Assembly: GCA_945907245.1 (NCBI GenBank)
Contig: CAMDTB010000035.1
Span: 1-33,691, forward strand
DNA length: 33,691 bases
Reading direction: 5' to 3'
Origin: Rhizobium sp. Q54
GTDB taxonomy: Bacteria > Pseudomonadota > Alphaproteobacteria > SMXS01
Of this stretch, positions 1 through 8,159 are shown one piece after another. The stretch's first letter is position 1, and every line of letters starts with the position of its first letter. Made by a program: the position numbers and the translations under genes. Below the pieces are notes generated by a model. The model was given only the letters and a program-made list of their open reading frames with translations. It was not told the DNA's origin and did no database searches.

Positions 1-1
1 C

Positions 2-154
2 ATCGCCGACCAGGTCGCCGCCGCCGCCAACCTGGTCATGGGCGAGGCGACCGAGGCCACGCCCGTCGCCATCGTCCGCGGCCTCACCACGCCGCGCAAC
101 GAGCGCCCGGCGACGGTGCTGATCCGGCCGAAGGAAATGGACATGTTCCGGTGA
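2..154 (+). CDS. cofE: Coenzyme F420:L-glutamate ligase, C-terminal end (partial)
   Basis: The window opens inside an ORF whose last 50 residues are readable (reading from base 2, stop TGA at 152-154). The segment has the alanine-rich helix and the 'NLVMGEATEATPVAIVRGL' stretch typical of the end of CofE/FbiB N-domain proteins, which add glutamate to F420-0 using GTP. It ends in RPKEMDMFR, and similar endings are usual in the family. It overlaps the next gene, cofD, by four bases (GTGA), which is strong support for an F420 operon. The N-terminal catalytic part lies outside the window, so completeness and any fusion to an FbiB-like domain cannot be judged. Confidence 0.78.
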   Translation: MADQVAAAANLVMGEATEATPVAIVRGLTTPRNERPATVLIRPKEMDMFR

Positions 155-1101
155 CCGGGCCAAAGACCGGCAACGTCCTCGCCCTCTGCGGCGGCGTCGG
201 CGGCGCCAAGCTGGCGCTCGGCCTGTCGCTGATTCTGCCGCCGGAAAAGCTGACCGTCATCATCAATACCGGCGACGACTTCACCCATCTGGGCGTGCGC
301 ATCTGCCCGGACATCGATACCGTCACCTACACCCTGGGCGGCCTGTCCAACACCGAGCTGGGCTGGGGCCGGATGGGCGAGACCTGGGAGTTCATGGAGA
401 ACCTGCGGACCCTCGGCGGCCCGACATGGTTCAACCTGGGCGACAAGGACATGGCGACCCATGTGGAGCGCACCCGCCGGCTGATGGATGGCCAGAGCCT
501 CAGCCAGGTCACTGCCGACTTCGCCCGCAGCCACGGCATCGGCCCGCTGCTCGCGCCAATAACGGATGACGAGGTCGCCACGGTGATCGAGACCGACGAC
601 GGCGACCTCGCCTTCCAGCACTATTTCGTCCGCGACAAATGCCAGCCCGAGGTGCGCGGCATCCGTTTCGAGGGCGCCGAGAGCGCCATGCCAAGCCCGG
701 CCTTCATTGCCGCGCTGCGCGGCGACCTGGACGCCATCGTCATCTGCCCATCGAATCCATACCTCAGCGTCGATCCACTGCTCGCGATCCCGGGCGTTCG
801 GCAAGCGCTGGCGGCCAATGCCGCGCCGGTGATCGCCGTCTCGCCCATCGTCGGCGGCAAGGCGATCAAGGGGCCGACCGCCAAGCTGATGGCCGAGCTG
901 GGCCTCGACGTGACGCAGCACACCATCGCGCATCACTACCGCGACCTGATCGACGGCCTGGTGCTCGACACCGAGGACGCGGAGATGGCGGACACGCTGG
1001 GCGTCTCCACCTACGTCACCAACACGGTGATGAAGACCATCGACGATCGCACGGGCCTCGCCCGCGCGGTGCTCGACTTCGCCACCGCACTGAGGCGCTG
1101 A
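151..1101 (+). CDS. cofD: 2-phospho-L-lactate transferase family protein (F420 side-chain transferase)
   Basis: A 316-residue protein of normal CofD/FbiA length. It would transfer the phospho-acid moiety from the guanosine-diphospho donor to Fo, giving F420-0 or its dehydro or 3-phosphoglycerate variant, in the cytoplasm. Visible family signatures are the GGVGGAK nucleotide loop at 14-20, NTGDDF at 39-44, PDIDTVTY at 53-60, FNLGDKD near 94-100, and CPSNPYLSVDPLL in the second half. The GTG start at 151 overlaps the cofE stop, so the two are translationally coupled. Proteobacterial F420 producers are known to use alternative donors such as 3-phosphoglycerate, and the sequence alone does not say which is used here. 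A strong bidirectional hairpin follows 18 bases after the stop. Confidence 0.93.
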   Translation: MTGPKTGNVLALCGGVGGAKLALGLSLILPPEKLTVIINTGDDFTHLGVRICPDIDTVTYTLGGLSNTELGWGRMGETWEFMENLRTLGGPTWFNLGDKDMATHVERTRRLMDGQSLSQVTADFARSHGIGPLLAPITDDEVATVIETDDGDLAFQHYFVRDKCQPEVRGIRFEGAESAMPSPAFIAALRGDLDAIVICPSNPYLSVDPLLAIPGVRQALAANAAPVIAVSPIVGGKAIKGPTAKLMAELGLDVTQHTIAHHYRDLIDGLVLDTEDAEMADTLGVSTYVTNTVMKTIDDRTGLARAVLDFATALRR

Positions 1102-1119
1102 CACGTTTCCCGAAACGCG

Positions 1120-1149
1120 AAGGGCCGCGCGATCGCTCGCGCGGCCCTT
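1120..1149. terminator. Bidirectional hairpin terminator between cofD and the SnoaL-like gene
   Basis: A perfect 12-bp stem (1120-1131 with 1138-1149) and a 6-nt loop (atcgct) lie between two convergent genes. The stem ends in AA/TT pairs, giving only short U runs on each side, so termination in both directions is likely but not certain. Confidence 0.75.
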
Positions 1150-1170
1150 GCTAGTCGATTGGCCGAAACC

Positions 1171-1623
1171 TCAGACGTGCTCGCCCGCCTTGTAGGGGGC
1201 GAAGTTGCCGGTCAGGTCGGTCGGCCCGCGATACAGCACGTTGAAGTCGCGCTTGGCGAACTTCCACTTGCCGTTCTCGCGCACCAGCTTGTCGTCATAG
1301 ACGCCGGCCACGCGCACCTGGTCGCCCTTGGCGTCCTTGATGTTTTCCTGGACGTAGAACCGGGCGGTCGCCGTGTCGCCGTTCACCGTGATCAGGCCCG
1401 GCTGCACCCAGTGCAGCACATGGGGGTAGCCCTCCATGACCTTCGACCAGAACGGCTTCAGGGTCTCGCGGCCCTTCATCGGCGCGGGCATGCCGGGCAG
1501 CGCCCATTCACCCTGCTCGGCCCAGGTCGAGCCCCAGATGTCCACGTCGCGCTGCATCACGCCGTCGGCGTAGGTCTGGGCGAGTTGCTGGATCTCCAGC
1601 TTGTCTTCCACTTCACTTGGCAT
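1171..1623 (-). CDS. SnoaL-like / NTF2-fold protein
   Basis: A 150-residue protein with the layout of the SnoaL-like (NTF2 superfamily) domain. It has an N-terminal helix 'EIQQLAQTYADGVMQRDVD', an early 'WAEQGEWALPG' strand, and a C-terminal set of strands ending in 'KWKFAKRDFNVLYRG'. Members include small ketosteroid isomerase-like enzymes and dehydratases, and also non-catalytic binding proteins. No specific substrate can be read from the sequence. It sits 28 bases downstream of the PPOX-fold gene on the same strand, so the two probably form one transcript. Being next to cofD suggests, but does not show, a role in the same redox chemistry. Confidence 0.8.
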   Translation of the reverse strand: MPSEVEDKLEIQQLAQTYADGVMQRDVDIWGSTWAEQGEWALPGMPAPMKGRETLKPFWSKVMEGYPHVLHWVQPGLITVNGDTATARFYVQENIKDAKGDQVRVAGVYDDKLVRENGKWKFAKRDFNVLYRGPTDLTGNFAPYKAGEHV

Positions 1624-1651
1624 TGTCAGTTCCCCATTTGGATTGCGGTTT

Positions 1652-2176
1652 TCAGCGTGAGACGACGCCCTTCACGATTGGCGTAGCGCGGGCCATCTTG
1701 TCGCCGTCATAGACGATCTTCTTGGTCGGGATGAATTCCATGACCACGCGGGCGGGCGAATCCAGGAATTTCACGAACTGTTCGACCTTCTCCTCGCTGA
1801 CGTGGCCATACAGCTTGCGGGCGAAGGCCGGATAGAACCAGTCCTTGATCTGCCGGTTGGCCTTGTCGTGGATGACCGAGATGCCCTTGTAGGTCACGGT
1901 CTTGCCCGCGCCCCATTCGGTGCCGGCGCTGGTGATCACCACGCAGCTGCGTGGGTCGCGCTTGATCGCCGGGAACCGGGCACGCTGCTCGGCGCCGGTC
2001 AGCCAGATCCGGCCGTCTTCGGTGTCGAGATACGACATGATGACGCCTACCGGCTCACCTTCCTTGTTGGTCCAGATGAAGGTGCATTCACGCTGCATCT
2101 TGCGCAGCTGCGCCTCGCGGTCCGGATCCAGCGGATACTGGGTCACGTCCTCGTAGTCTTCCGCGTATTTCGTCAT
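1652..2176 (-). CDS. Pyridoxamine 5'-phosphate oxidase-fold protein (PPOX/FDOR superfamily)
   Basis: A 174-residue single-domain split beta-barrel protein of PPOX type. The order of strands is visible: 'CTFIWTNKEGEPVGVIMSYL', then 'GRIWLTGAEQRARFPAIKRDPRSCVVIT', then 'GKTVTYKGISVIHD'. This is the usual PPOX pattern in which the phosphate of FMN or F420 is held by residues near the RxRxxxIxRDPR segment. Members use FMN, F420, biliverdin or heme. Because cofE/cofD lie about 0.6 kb away and converge on this unit, F420 is a reasonable guess for the cofactor, but this is inference. It is the first gene of a two-gene minus-strand unit with the SnoaL-like gene and is divergent from the thioesterase gene. 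Confidence 0.82.
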   Translation of the reverse strand: MTKYAEDYEDVTQYPLDPDREAQLRKMQRECTFIWTNKEGEPVGVIMSYLDTEDGRIWLTGAEQRARFPAIKRDPRSCVVITSAGTEWGAGKTVTYKGISVIHDKANRQIKDWFYPAFARKLYGHVSEEKVEQFVKFLDSPARVVMEFIPTKKIVYDGDKMARATPIVKGVVSR

Positions 2177-2342
2177 TTCCCACCTCGTTTCGAAGGAAAG
2201 TCATTGATGTCGATTCGGTTTGCGAGGGTAGGCGGTCGGCACGCCGCTCGCAAGCGGCGCCGCTGATTTGTTCCTCACCGGTTTACTTGTCCCATGGCCC
2301 GCGATAACCCTTGGGCCAACAGTTCAAATGGCGGGGAATGCG

Positions 2343-3275
2343 ATGATCGACGTCTTCAAGGGCATGGCCAACACCTGGGAATGCGACGAAAACGGTCACC
2401 TCAACGTGCGCTTTTACGCGTCCAAGGTGGGCGAGGGGCTGGCTACGCTCTGGCATCACCTGGGGATGTCGCGCACCGCTCGGCGGGTGTCCGGGCTCGA
2501 CATGGTCGTGGCCGACCAGCATCTGCGCTTCCTGCGCGAAATGCATCCCGGCTGGGGCCTTGCCGGCCGGGCCGGCATCCTGGAGGTCGGCGTGGACCGG
2601 CTGCGGGTCTATGTGGAGCTGGTCAACGGCCATACCGACGCGGTTTCGGCCACCTTCAACATGCTGATCGTCTCCCGCGACCGCGGGACAGGCCAGCCCA
2701 TGCCGCTCGCCGAACCGGTGCGCGCCCGCGCCGAGGAACTGCTGATGGACCTGCCCGCCCACGGCGCGCCGCGCAGCATCGCGCTCGACGATCCGGGCAT
2801 ATTCGTCAAAGGCGCGCCGACGCTCGCCCAGACCGAAGGCATGGGCCTGATCGAGATCACCCGCGGCGTCGTCCAGCCCATCGAGTGCGACGACGCCGGG
2901 CAGATGCTGCCGGAGTTCTATATCGGCCGCATCTCCGACGGCGTCGTCCACCTGGCGCGGCACTACCGCCCGGTCGACACCGGCAAGGAGCGCTCGACCA
3001 CCAAATATGGCGGCGCCGTGCTCGAATACCGGCTGCGTTTCAACAAGCCGCTGCACCAGGGCAACATCGTCGTGGTGCGTTCGGGCCTCAAGCATGTGGG
3101 CGAGAAGGCCAACCACATCATCCACTGGACCTTCAACGGCGAGACCGGCGAGCTGGTCTCGGCCTCGGAAGCCATCGGCATCACCCTCGACCTGGAAGCC
3201 CGCAAGGTCGTGCCGCCGCCGGAGGACCGGAAGGCGCATCTGCAGAAGCTGGTGATTCCGGGCCTGGCGGCTTAA
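2343..3275 (+). CDS. Double hotdog-fold acyl-CoA thioesterase-like protein
   Basis: About 310 residues with two hotdog units. The first opens with 'ECDENGHLNVRFY' (residues 13-25), which matches the 4HBT-type active-site helix consensus DxxGHxNxxxY. The second unit begins around residue 190 and contains 'HLARHYRPVDTGKE' and 'YRLRFNKPLHQG'. The family hydrolyses acyl-CoA thioesters, and the substrate is unknown. I prefer the ATG at 2343 because a GGCGGGGA ribosome-binding site lies just upstream and the hotdog homology begins at once. The reading frame stays open upstream to 2268, but the extra 25 residues look non-coding. It has its own intergenic region and no obvious operon partner. Confidence 0.8.
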   Translation: MIDVFKGMANTWECDENGHLNVRFYASKVGEGLATLWHHLGMSRTARRVSGLDMVVADQHLRFLREMHPGWGLAGRAGILEVGVDRLRVYVELVNGHTDAVSATFNMLIVSRDRGTGQPMPLAEPVRARAEELLMDLPAHGAPRSIALDDPGIFVKGAPTLAQTEGMGLIEITRGVVQPIECDDAGQMLPEFYIGRISDGVVHLARHYRPVDTGKERSTTKYGGAVLEYRLRFNKPLHQGNIVVVRSGLKHVGEKANHIIHWTFNGETGELVSASEAIGITLDLEARKVVPPPEDRKAHLQKLVIPGLAA

Positions 3276-3323
3276 GGCGCGGAACGTCAGTGGAAAATCG
3301 TCGGTAACCTTCCAGCCATCTTT

Positions 3324-3338
3324 TGATAGTGACACTCA
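3324..3338 (+). promoter_or_regulatory. Candidate iron-rhodo box (TGA-N9-TCA)
   Basis: The sequence tgatagtgacactca has exactly the TGA-N9-TCA form known as the binding site of RirA, the Fe-S iron-sensing repressor of alphaproteobacteria. It lies about 40 bases before the start of an Fe(3+) importer operon, which is where such a site would be expected. The motif has only six fixed bases, so a chance match is possible. Confidence 0.4.
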
Positions 3339-3342
3339 GGAG

Positions 3343-3370
3343 CGTTTGCGGCAGAGATATGCCGCAAACG
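3343..3370 (+). promoter_or_regulatory. Inverted repeat next to the ribosome-binding site of the Fe(3+)-binding protein gene
   Basis: A perfect 10-bp inverted repeat (cgtttgcggc at 3343-3352, gccgcaaacg at 3361-3370) with an 8-nt loop. Its right arm ends at the first base of the GGAG ribosome-binding site (3370-3373) of the gene starting at 3380. As RNA it would form a 5'-leader hairpin touching the Shine-Dalgarno sequence; as DNA it could be an operator. No T tract follows, so it is not a terminator. Confidence 0.55.
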
Positions 3371-3379
3371 GAGAGCATC

Positions 3380-4408
3380 ATGATTCACTGGCGTATTCTG
3401 AAACTGGCCGCCATGGCGGCGGTCGGCGTGGCCATCTCCCTGCCAGCGATGGCGGCGGGCGAGGTGAACGTCTATTCCTACCGCCAGCCCGAGCTGATCA
3501 AGCCCCTGTTCGACGCGTTCACGAATCAGACCGGCGTCAAGGTGAACATGGTCTACGCCCAGGCGGGCCTGCTGGAGCGGCTGAAGGCGGAAGGCGCCAA
3601 TTCGCCGGCCGACATGGTGCTCTCGTCCGACATGTCGCGGCTGCTCGAGGTGCAGGAGGCAGGACTGGCCGCATCGGTCACCTCGCCGGCGCTGACCGCC
3701 AACATCCCGGCCCAGTACCGCGATCCGGCGGGCCACTGGTACGGCCTCACCATGCGGGCGCGCGTCGTCTATGCCTCGAAGGAACGGGTGCCGGCCGGCA
3801 AGGTCGTGTCCTATCTCGACCTGGCCAGGCCTGAATGGAAGGGCCGCATCTGCACCCGGCCGGGCGACCATCCCTACAATCTCGGCCTGATCGCCGGCCT
3901 GATCCACCGCCACGGCGCCGACAAGACCCGCGCGTGGCTGCTGGGTGTCAAGGCGAACCTGGCGCAAAAGCCGCAGGGCAACGACCGCAGCCAGGTGAAG
4001 GGCATCAACGAAGGCCTGTGCGACGTATCGCTGGGCAACACTTACTACATGGGCCGCATGCTGGCCGATCCGAAGGAGAAGGCCTGGGCGGACTCCGTGT
4101 ACCTGGTGTTCCCGGACCAGAAGGCCGGCGGCACCCATGTGAACGTCTCCGGCGCCAATGTGCTCAAGGCGGCGCCGAATCCGGCGAACGCGCTGAAGCT
4201 GCTGGAATTCCTCAGCGGCGCCGAGGCGCAGAAGATCTATGCCGAGGTGAACTCGGAATATCCGGTGAAGCCGGGTGTGCCGGCCTCGGCGGTGGTCGCG
4301 GGCTGGGGCGCGTTCGAGGCCGACACGGCGTCGCTGGCCGAGATCGCCGGACTGCAGGGAGAGGCGCTGCTGCTGGTCAACGAAACCCGCTTCAACGACG
4401 GGCCGTGA
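3380..4408 (+). CDS. Fe(3+) ABC transporter, periplasmic iron-binding protein (FbpA/FutA type)
   Basis: A 342-residue precursor with a signal peptide (hydrophobic core at about 6-22, likely cleavage after AMA near residue 25). The mature part starts 'GEVNVYSYRQPELIKPLFDA', the usual beginning of class II ferric-binding proteins. The tyrosine pair in GNTYYMG (residues 222-223) and the tyrosine in VYSYRQ fit the Fe(3+) ligand set of FbpA/FutA. It captures iron in the periplasm and hands it to the permease encoded next. ATG 3380 is chosen because GGAG lies six bases upstream and the signal peptide begins there; an in-frame TTG at 3323 has no such support. A candidate iron box and a hairpin precede it. 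Confidence 0.92.
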   Translation: MIHWRILKLAAMAAVGVAISLPAMAAGEVNVYSYRQPELIKPLFDAFTNQTGVKVNMVYAQAGLLERLKAEGANSPADMVLSSDMSRLLEVQEAGLAASVTSPALTANIPAQYRDPAGHWYGLTMRARVVYASKERVPAGKVVSYLDLARPEWKGRICTRPGDHPYNLGLIAGLIHRHGADKTRAWLLGVKANLAQKPQGNDRSQVKGINEGLCDVSLGNTYYMGRMLADPKEKAWADSVYLVFPDQKAGGTHVNVSGANVLKAAPNPANALKLLEFLSGAEAQKIYAEVNSEYPVKPGVPASAVVAGWGAFEADTASLAEIAGLQGEALLLVNETRFNDGP

Positions 4409-4430
4409 CGGCCCGGCGCCGGTTTCTCCG

Positions 4431-6080
4431 TTGACCGCCGCCCCGCGCCGGATCGCCTCCGCCGCCACGCTGGCCGTGGCCGCGCTGGTCGCGCTGCCGA
4501 TCCTGTCGGTGGCATGGACGGCGCTTTCCGCCGGCCTGGGTCCGCAATGGGTCCACCTCTGGGCGACGGTCCTGCCCGACTACGTGATCAACACGCTGCT
4601 GCTCTCGGTCTGGGTCTCGCTGGGCGTCGCGGTCATCGGCGTGTCGACCGCGTGGCTGGTCACCATGTGCCGCTTTCCCGGCAGCGCCGTGCTGCGCTGG
4701 GCGCTGGTGCTGCCGCTGGCGCTGCCGGCCTATGTGGTGGCCTTCCTCTATACCGACCTGCTGGAATATGCGGGCCCGGTGCAGGCCGCGCTGCGCGACG
4801 CGTTCGAATGGCGCACACGCCGCGACTACTGGTTCCCCGAGATCAGGTCGCTCGGCGGCGCGGCCTTCGTGATGTCCATGGCGTTCTATCCCTATGTTTT
4901 CCTGCTGGCCCGGTCGGCCTTCCTCGAACAGTCCCATGACGCCTGGGAGGTTTCGCGCACTCTGGGCGACAGCCCGCTGCGCGCGTTTCGCCGGGTGGCG
5001 CTGCCGCTTGCGTGGCCTTCGGTGGTCGTGGGCATCGCCCTGGCGGTGATGGAGACGGTCAGCGACTACGGCGTGGTCAGCTTCTTCTCGGTGCCGACCC
5101 TGACCAACGGCCTGTTCAATGTCTGGCTGGTGATGGGCGACCGGGCGGCCGGCGCGCAGATCGCCCTGCTGCTGCTGCTGTTCGTCATGGCGCTGGTCAT
5201 GGTGGAACGCCGGGCGCGGGCGCGCCGGGCATATTTCGCGCTGTCCACACGGTCGCGCTCGGCCGCGCCGGTGACACTGCGCGGCTGGCAGGCTGCCGCG
5301 GCGCTGGCGGTTTGCGCGGTGCCGGTGCTGCTGGGCTTTGTATGGCCGGTCTGGCGGCTGGCGGGCCTGGCGGTGGGCTATGACGGCGCGGCCGGGCCGG
5401 ATTTCGCCGCCGTGGTCGCGCGCAGCCTCGGGCTGGCGGGCGCGGCCGCCGCGCTCACCCTGGTCGTAGGCCTGGGCCTTGCCTATGCGGCCCGCCTCGG
5501 GCTGTCCCGGTCCGCCCGGTTCGCCGCGCGGATCGCATCGTTCGGCTATGCCTTGCCGGGCGCCGTGCTGGCGATCGGGGTGATGATCCCGTTCGGCGCC
5601 TTCGACCGTGTGGTCGGCGGTACGCTGCGCGACCAGTGGGGCATTACCACCGGCCTGCTGCTGTCCGGCACCGTCTTCGCGCTGCTGTCGGCCTATCTGG
5701 TCCGCTTCCTCACCTTGTCCCATGGTTCCCTCGAAGCAGGCCTGCAGCGCATCCGCCCCTCGTTGGACATGGCGGCGCGGACCCTCGGCCGGGGCGCGGC
5801 CGCGACGCTGGGCCGGGTCCATCTGCCGCTGCTGCGGGGCGCGCTGGTGACCGCCGGATTGCTGGTGTTCGTCGACGTGCTCAAGGAGCTTCCCGCCACC
5901 CTGGTATTGCGGCCCTTCGACTTCGAGACCCTGGCGACCTCGGTCTACACCCTGGCGTCCGACGAACGCTATGGCGAGGCTGCGGCGCCGGCGCTGGTCC
6001 TCACCCTCGCGGGCCTCATTCCGGCGGTGCTCCTCAGCGGGCTGCTGGGGCGCCGCGCCGGCGTGGCGGAGCCGCCATGA
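4431..6080 (+). CDS. Fe(3+) ABC transporter permease (FbpB type)
   Basis: About 549 residues, a fused double permease with roughly 12 membrane segments as in FbpB/SfuB. Both halves carry the cytoplasmic EAA-type loop that docks to the ATPase: 'EVSRTLGDSPLRAFRRVALP' (about 173-192) and 'AARTLGRGAAATLGRVHLPL' in the second half. I place the start at TTG 4431 because the first membrane helix begins just after it and the upstream in-frame residues are arginine-rich and overlap the binding-protein gene in another frame. No good ribosome-binding site is visible, so translation may be coupled to the preceding gene. It ends in ATGA, overlapping the ATPase start. Confidence 0.9.
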   Translation: MTAAPRRIASAATLAVAALVALPILSVAWTALSAGLGPQWVHLWATVLPDYVINTLLLSVWVSLGVAVIGVSTAWLVTMCRFPGSAVLRWALVLPLALPAYVVAFLYTDLLEYAGPVQAALRDAFEWRTRRDYWFPEIRSLGGAAFVMSMAFYPYVFLLARSAFLEQSHDAWEVSRTLGDSPLRAFRRVALPLAWPSVVVGIALAVMETVSDYGVVSFFSVPTLTNGLFNVWLVMGDRAAGAQIALLLLLFVMALVMVERRARARRAYFALSTRSRSAAPVTLRGWQAAAALAVCAVPVLLGFVWPVWRLAGLAVGYDGAAGPDFAAVVARSLGLAGAAAALTLVVGLGLAYAARLGLSRSARFAARIASFGYALPGAVLAIGVMIPFGAFDRVVGGTLRDQWGITTGLLLSGTVFALLSAYLVRFLTLSHGSLEAGLQRIRPSLDMAARTLGRGAAATLGRVHLPLLRGALVTAGLLVFVDVLKELPATLVLRPFDFETLATSVYTLASDERYGEAAAPALVLTLAGLIPAVLLSGLLGRRAGVAEPP

Positions 6081-7099
6081 GCGCCGCCCTCGACTTCATC
6101 GACGTGCGGCACGGCTATGACCGGCAGATCGTGCTCGACAGCCTGTCGCTGCTCGTTCCCGAGGGCCGCGTCACCTGCCTGCTCGGGCCATCCGGCTGCG
6201 GCAAGACCACCCTGCTGCGGATCGCCGCGGGACTCGAGCGGCCGTGGTCCGGACGCGTCCGCCTGGGCGGCCGCGAGGTCGACGGCGATAATGTTCACCT
6301 GCCGCCCGAGCAACGAGGCGTCGGCTTCGTGTTCCAGGACTTCGCCCTGTTCCCGCATCTCGACGTACTGGAAAACGTGGCGTTCGGCATCCGCTCGGGT
6401 CGGCGTTCGGACCGTCATGCCCGCGCCCGGGCGTTGCTGGAGCGACTCGGAATCGGCGACAAGGCGGACGTGCATCCGCACCTGCTGTCGGGCGGCCAGC
6501 AGCAGCGGGTCGCGCTCGCCCGCGCGCTGGCGCCCGATCCCGCCGTGCTGCTGCTCGACGAGCCGTTCTCCGGCCTCGATACGGTGCTGCGGCGAGGCGT
6601 CTATGAGGATCTGCGCAATCTGCTGGGCCAGACCGGCGTCACCGCCGTGGTCGTCACCCACGATCCGGTCGAGGCCATGATCCTCGGAGACAGCATTGTC
6701 CTGATGAACAAGGGCCGCATCGAGCAGCAGGGCGCGCCCGAGGCGCTCTACCGGCGTCCCGAGAATCCCTTCGTCATGCGCTTCCTCGGCGAGGCCAACA
6801 CCCTGTCCGCCCACCGCGACGGAACCGATGCCGTCACGCCGCTGGGGCGTTACCCCGCGCCTGCTGGAGACGGTCCTCTCTGCGCCATGGTCCGGCCCGA
6901 ACGCATTGCCGTGTCACCGGCCGGCGGACTGCCGGCCCGCGTTCAGGCGAGCGTGTTCCTGGGGCGGGCGGTTCGCCTGCATCTAGAACTGGACGGCCTG
7001 CCGCTGACGGCCGAGGTGCCCGCGGACAGGCTCTATGTTGATGGCGAAACCGTCTCGGTGGCAGTCGATCCCGCCGACCTGCACCTGTTCCCGGTCTGA
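6077..7099 (+). CDS. Fe(3+) ABC transporter ATP-binding protein (FbpC type)
   Basis: A 340-residue ATPase with all canonical parts: Walker A GPSGCGKTT (37-45), Q-loop at Q87, signature LSGGQQQR (137-144), Walker B VLLLDE (157-162) and the switch histidine H195. After about residue 240 there is a C-terminal TOBE-like domain ('MVRPERIAV...LGRAVRLHLELDG'), as in FbpC/PotA-type importers, which often senses substrate or regulates. It powers iron uptake with the two preceding gene products. ATG 6077 overlaps the permease stop by four bases, and an AT-rich hairpin with a T run begins at its stop codon. Confidence 0.92.
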   Translation: MSAALDFIDVRHGYDRQIVLDSLSLLVPEGRVTCLLGPSGCGKTTLLRIAAGLERPWSGRVRLGGREVDGDNVHLPPEQRGVGFVFQDFALFPHLDVLENVAFGIRSGRRSDRHARARALLERLGIGDKADVHPHLLSGGQQQRVALARALAPDPAVLLLDEPFSGLDTVLRRGVYEDLRNLLGQTGVTAVVVTHDPVEAMILGDSIVLMNKGRIEQQGAPEALYRRPENPFVMRFLGEANTLSAHRDGTDAVTPLGRYPAPAGDGPLCAMVRPERIAVSPAGGLPARVQASVFLGRAVRLHLELDGLPLTAEVPADRLYVDGETVSVAVDPADLHLFPV

Positions 7100-7124
7100 A
7101 TCACTGAGCGATTGATTCAGTTTT
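7096..7124 (+). terminator. Terminator-like hairpin after the iron transporter operon
   Basis: An 8-bp stem (ctgaatca 7096-7103 with tgattcag 7113-7120), a 9-nt loop, then TTTT. It overlaps the stop codon of the ATPase gene. The stem is AT-rich, so strength is uncertain, but position and T run fit an intrinsic terminator. Confidence 0.55.
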
Positions 7125-7170
7125 CCGGCTCGCCCATGCTCTCGGCTCATGCCAGGGAAAGGGGAGTCCG

Positions 7171-8148
7171 ATGGCCGTCAATTTTCCGGAACCGAAATTC
7201 GCCGAGACCAACGGCATCCGCATCGCCTATTACGAGATGGGCGAGGGCGTGCCGGTGCTGCTGTGTCACGGCTTTCCCGAGCTGGCGTTCTCATGGCACC
7301 GGGTGATGCCGCGCCTTGCCGAGGCGGGCTTCCGCGCCATCGCCGCCGACCAGCGCGGCTATGGCCGCAGCGACTGTCCGCCGCGCACCGAGGACTACGC
7401 CGTGACCGAGCTGGCCGCCGACATGGCCGGTCTGCTCGATGCGCTGGGGCTGAACAAGGCGGTCTATGTCGGCCATGACTGGGGCGGACCCGTGGTCTGG
7501 TCGTCGGCGCTGCTGCAGCGGGATCATGTGGCCGGCGTCGTCGGCGTCAACACGCCCTACCGGCCGGCGCCGCTGATCCCGCGCGATCCGCTGGTGGCGC
7601 TGCGCGAGGAGTGGGGCGACGACCAGTATGTGGTGAACTTCCACAACAAGGGACCGGACAACCCGGAGTCTTCGGACGCGAAGTTCAACGCCCATCTCGA
7701 CAAGCTGTTCACCGGTCTCTACCGCAAGGCGCTGTTCAGGATGTCGGACTTCCAGGCGCTGCCGAAGGAGAAGCGCATTCTCACCATGGAGAACCTGGTG
7801 TTCGCCGAAAAGCCGCGCGGCGAGTTCGTGCTGACCCAGGACGAGCTGGATTATTTCCTCGCGGCGTTCCGCCGCACCGGCATCACGCCGGGGCTCAACT
7901 GGTACCGCAACATCTCGGCCAACTGGCGCGCTGTGAAGGACCTGGACCCGAACATTTACGTGCCGTGCATGATGATCGAGGCGACGGACGATCCGTCGGG
8001 CCCGCCCGGCTGCTCCGAGCCCATGAAGCCCTATGTGGCGGATCTGGAGGTCGCCGTGCTCGAGGATTGCGGCCACTGGACCGGCCACGAACGTCCGGAC
8101 GAGCTGTGCGACATGATGATCCCGTGGCTGAAACGCAAGTTCGGTTAG
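7171..8148 (+). CDS. Alpha/beta hydrolase, epoxide hydrolase-like
   Basis: A 325-residue alpha/beta hydrolase with the features of soluble epoxide hydrolases. It has the oxyanion motif HGFPE (33-37), the nucleophile aspartate in GHDWGG (D103), a lid tyrosine in GLNWYRN (Y245), a likely acid near D273-D274 and the catalytic histidine in DCGHW (H302). An aspartate nucleophile with a lid tyrosine points to epoxide opening rather than ester hydrolysis; haloalkane dehalogenase chemistry is the main alternative, and the GLNWYRN lid motif argues against it. A good ribosome-binding site (aaggggag) precedes ATG 7171. It stands alone and converges on the nitroreductase gene. Confidence 0.88.
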   Translation: MAVNFPEPKFAETNGIRIAYYEMGEGVPVLLCHGFPELAFSWHRVMPRLAEAGFRAIAADQRGYGRSDCPPRTEDYAVTELAADMAGLLDALGLNKAVYVGHDWGGPVVWSSALLQRDHVAGVVGVNTPYRPAPLIPRDPLVALREEWGDDQYVVNFHNKGPDNPESSDAKFNAHLDKLFTGLYRKALFRMSDFQALPKEKRILTMENLVFAEKPRGEFVLTQDELDYFLAAFRRTGITPGLNWYRNISANWRAVKDLDPNIYVPCMMIEATDDPSGPPGCSEPMKPYVADLEVAVLEDCGHWTGHERPDELCDMMIPWLKRKFG

Positions 8149-8159
8149 CAAACAAATAG

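Noticed and set aside
2268-2342. N-terminal extension of the thioesterase
   Set aside because: The 25 extra residues have no family similarity and the ATG at 2343 has a good ribosome-binding site.
3287-4468. 393-residue antisense ORF opposite the iron-binding protein gene
   Set aside because: It is a high-GC antisense shadow: low complexity, Arg/Gly/His-rich translation with no domain, opposite a gene with full family motifs.
4392-5822. 476-residue antisense ORF opposite the iron permease gene
   Set aside because: The translation is rich in Q, R, H and G repeats typical of reverse-strand high-GC reading; the plus strand has a complete permease.
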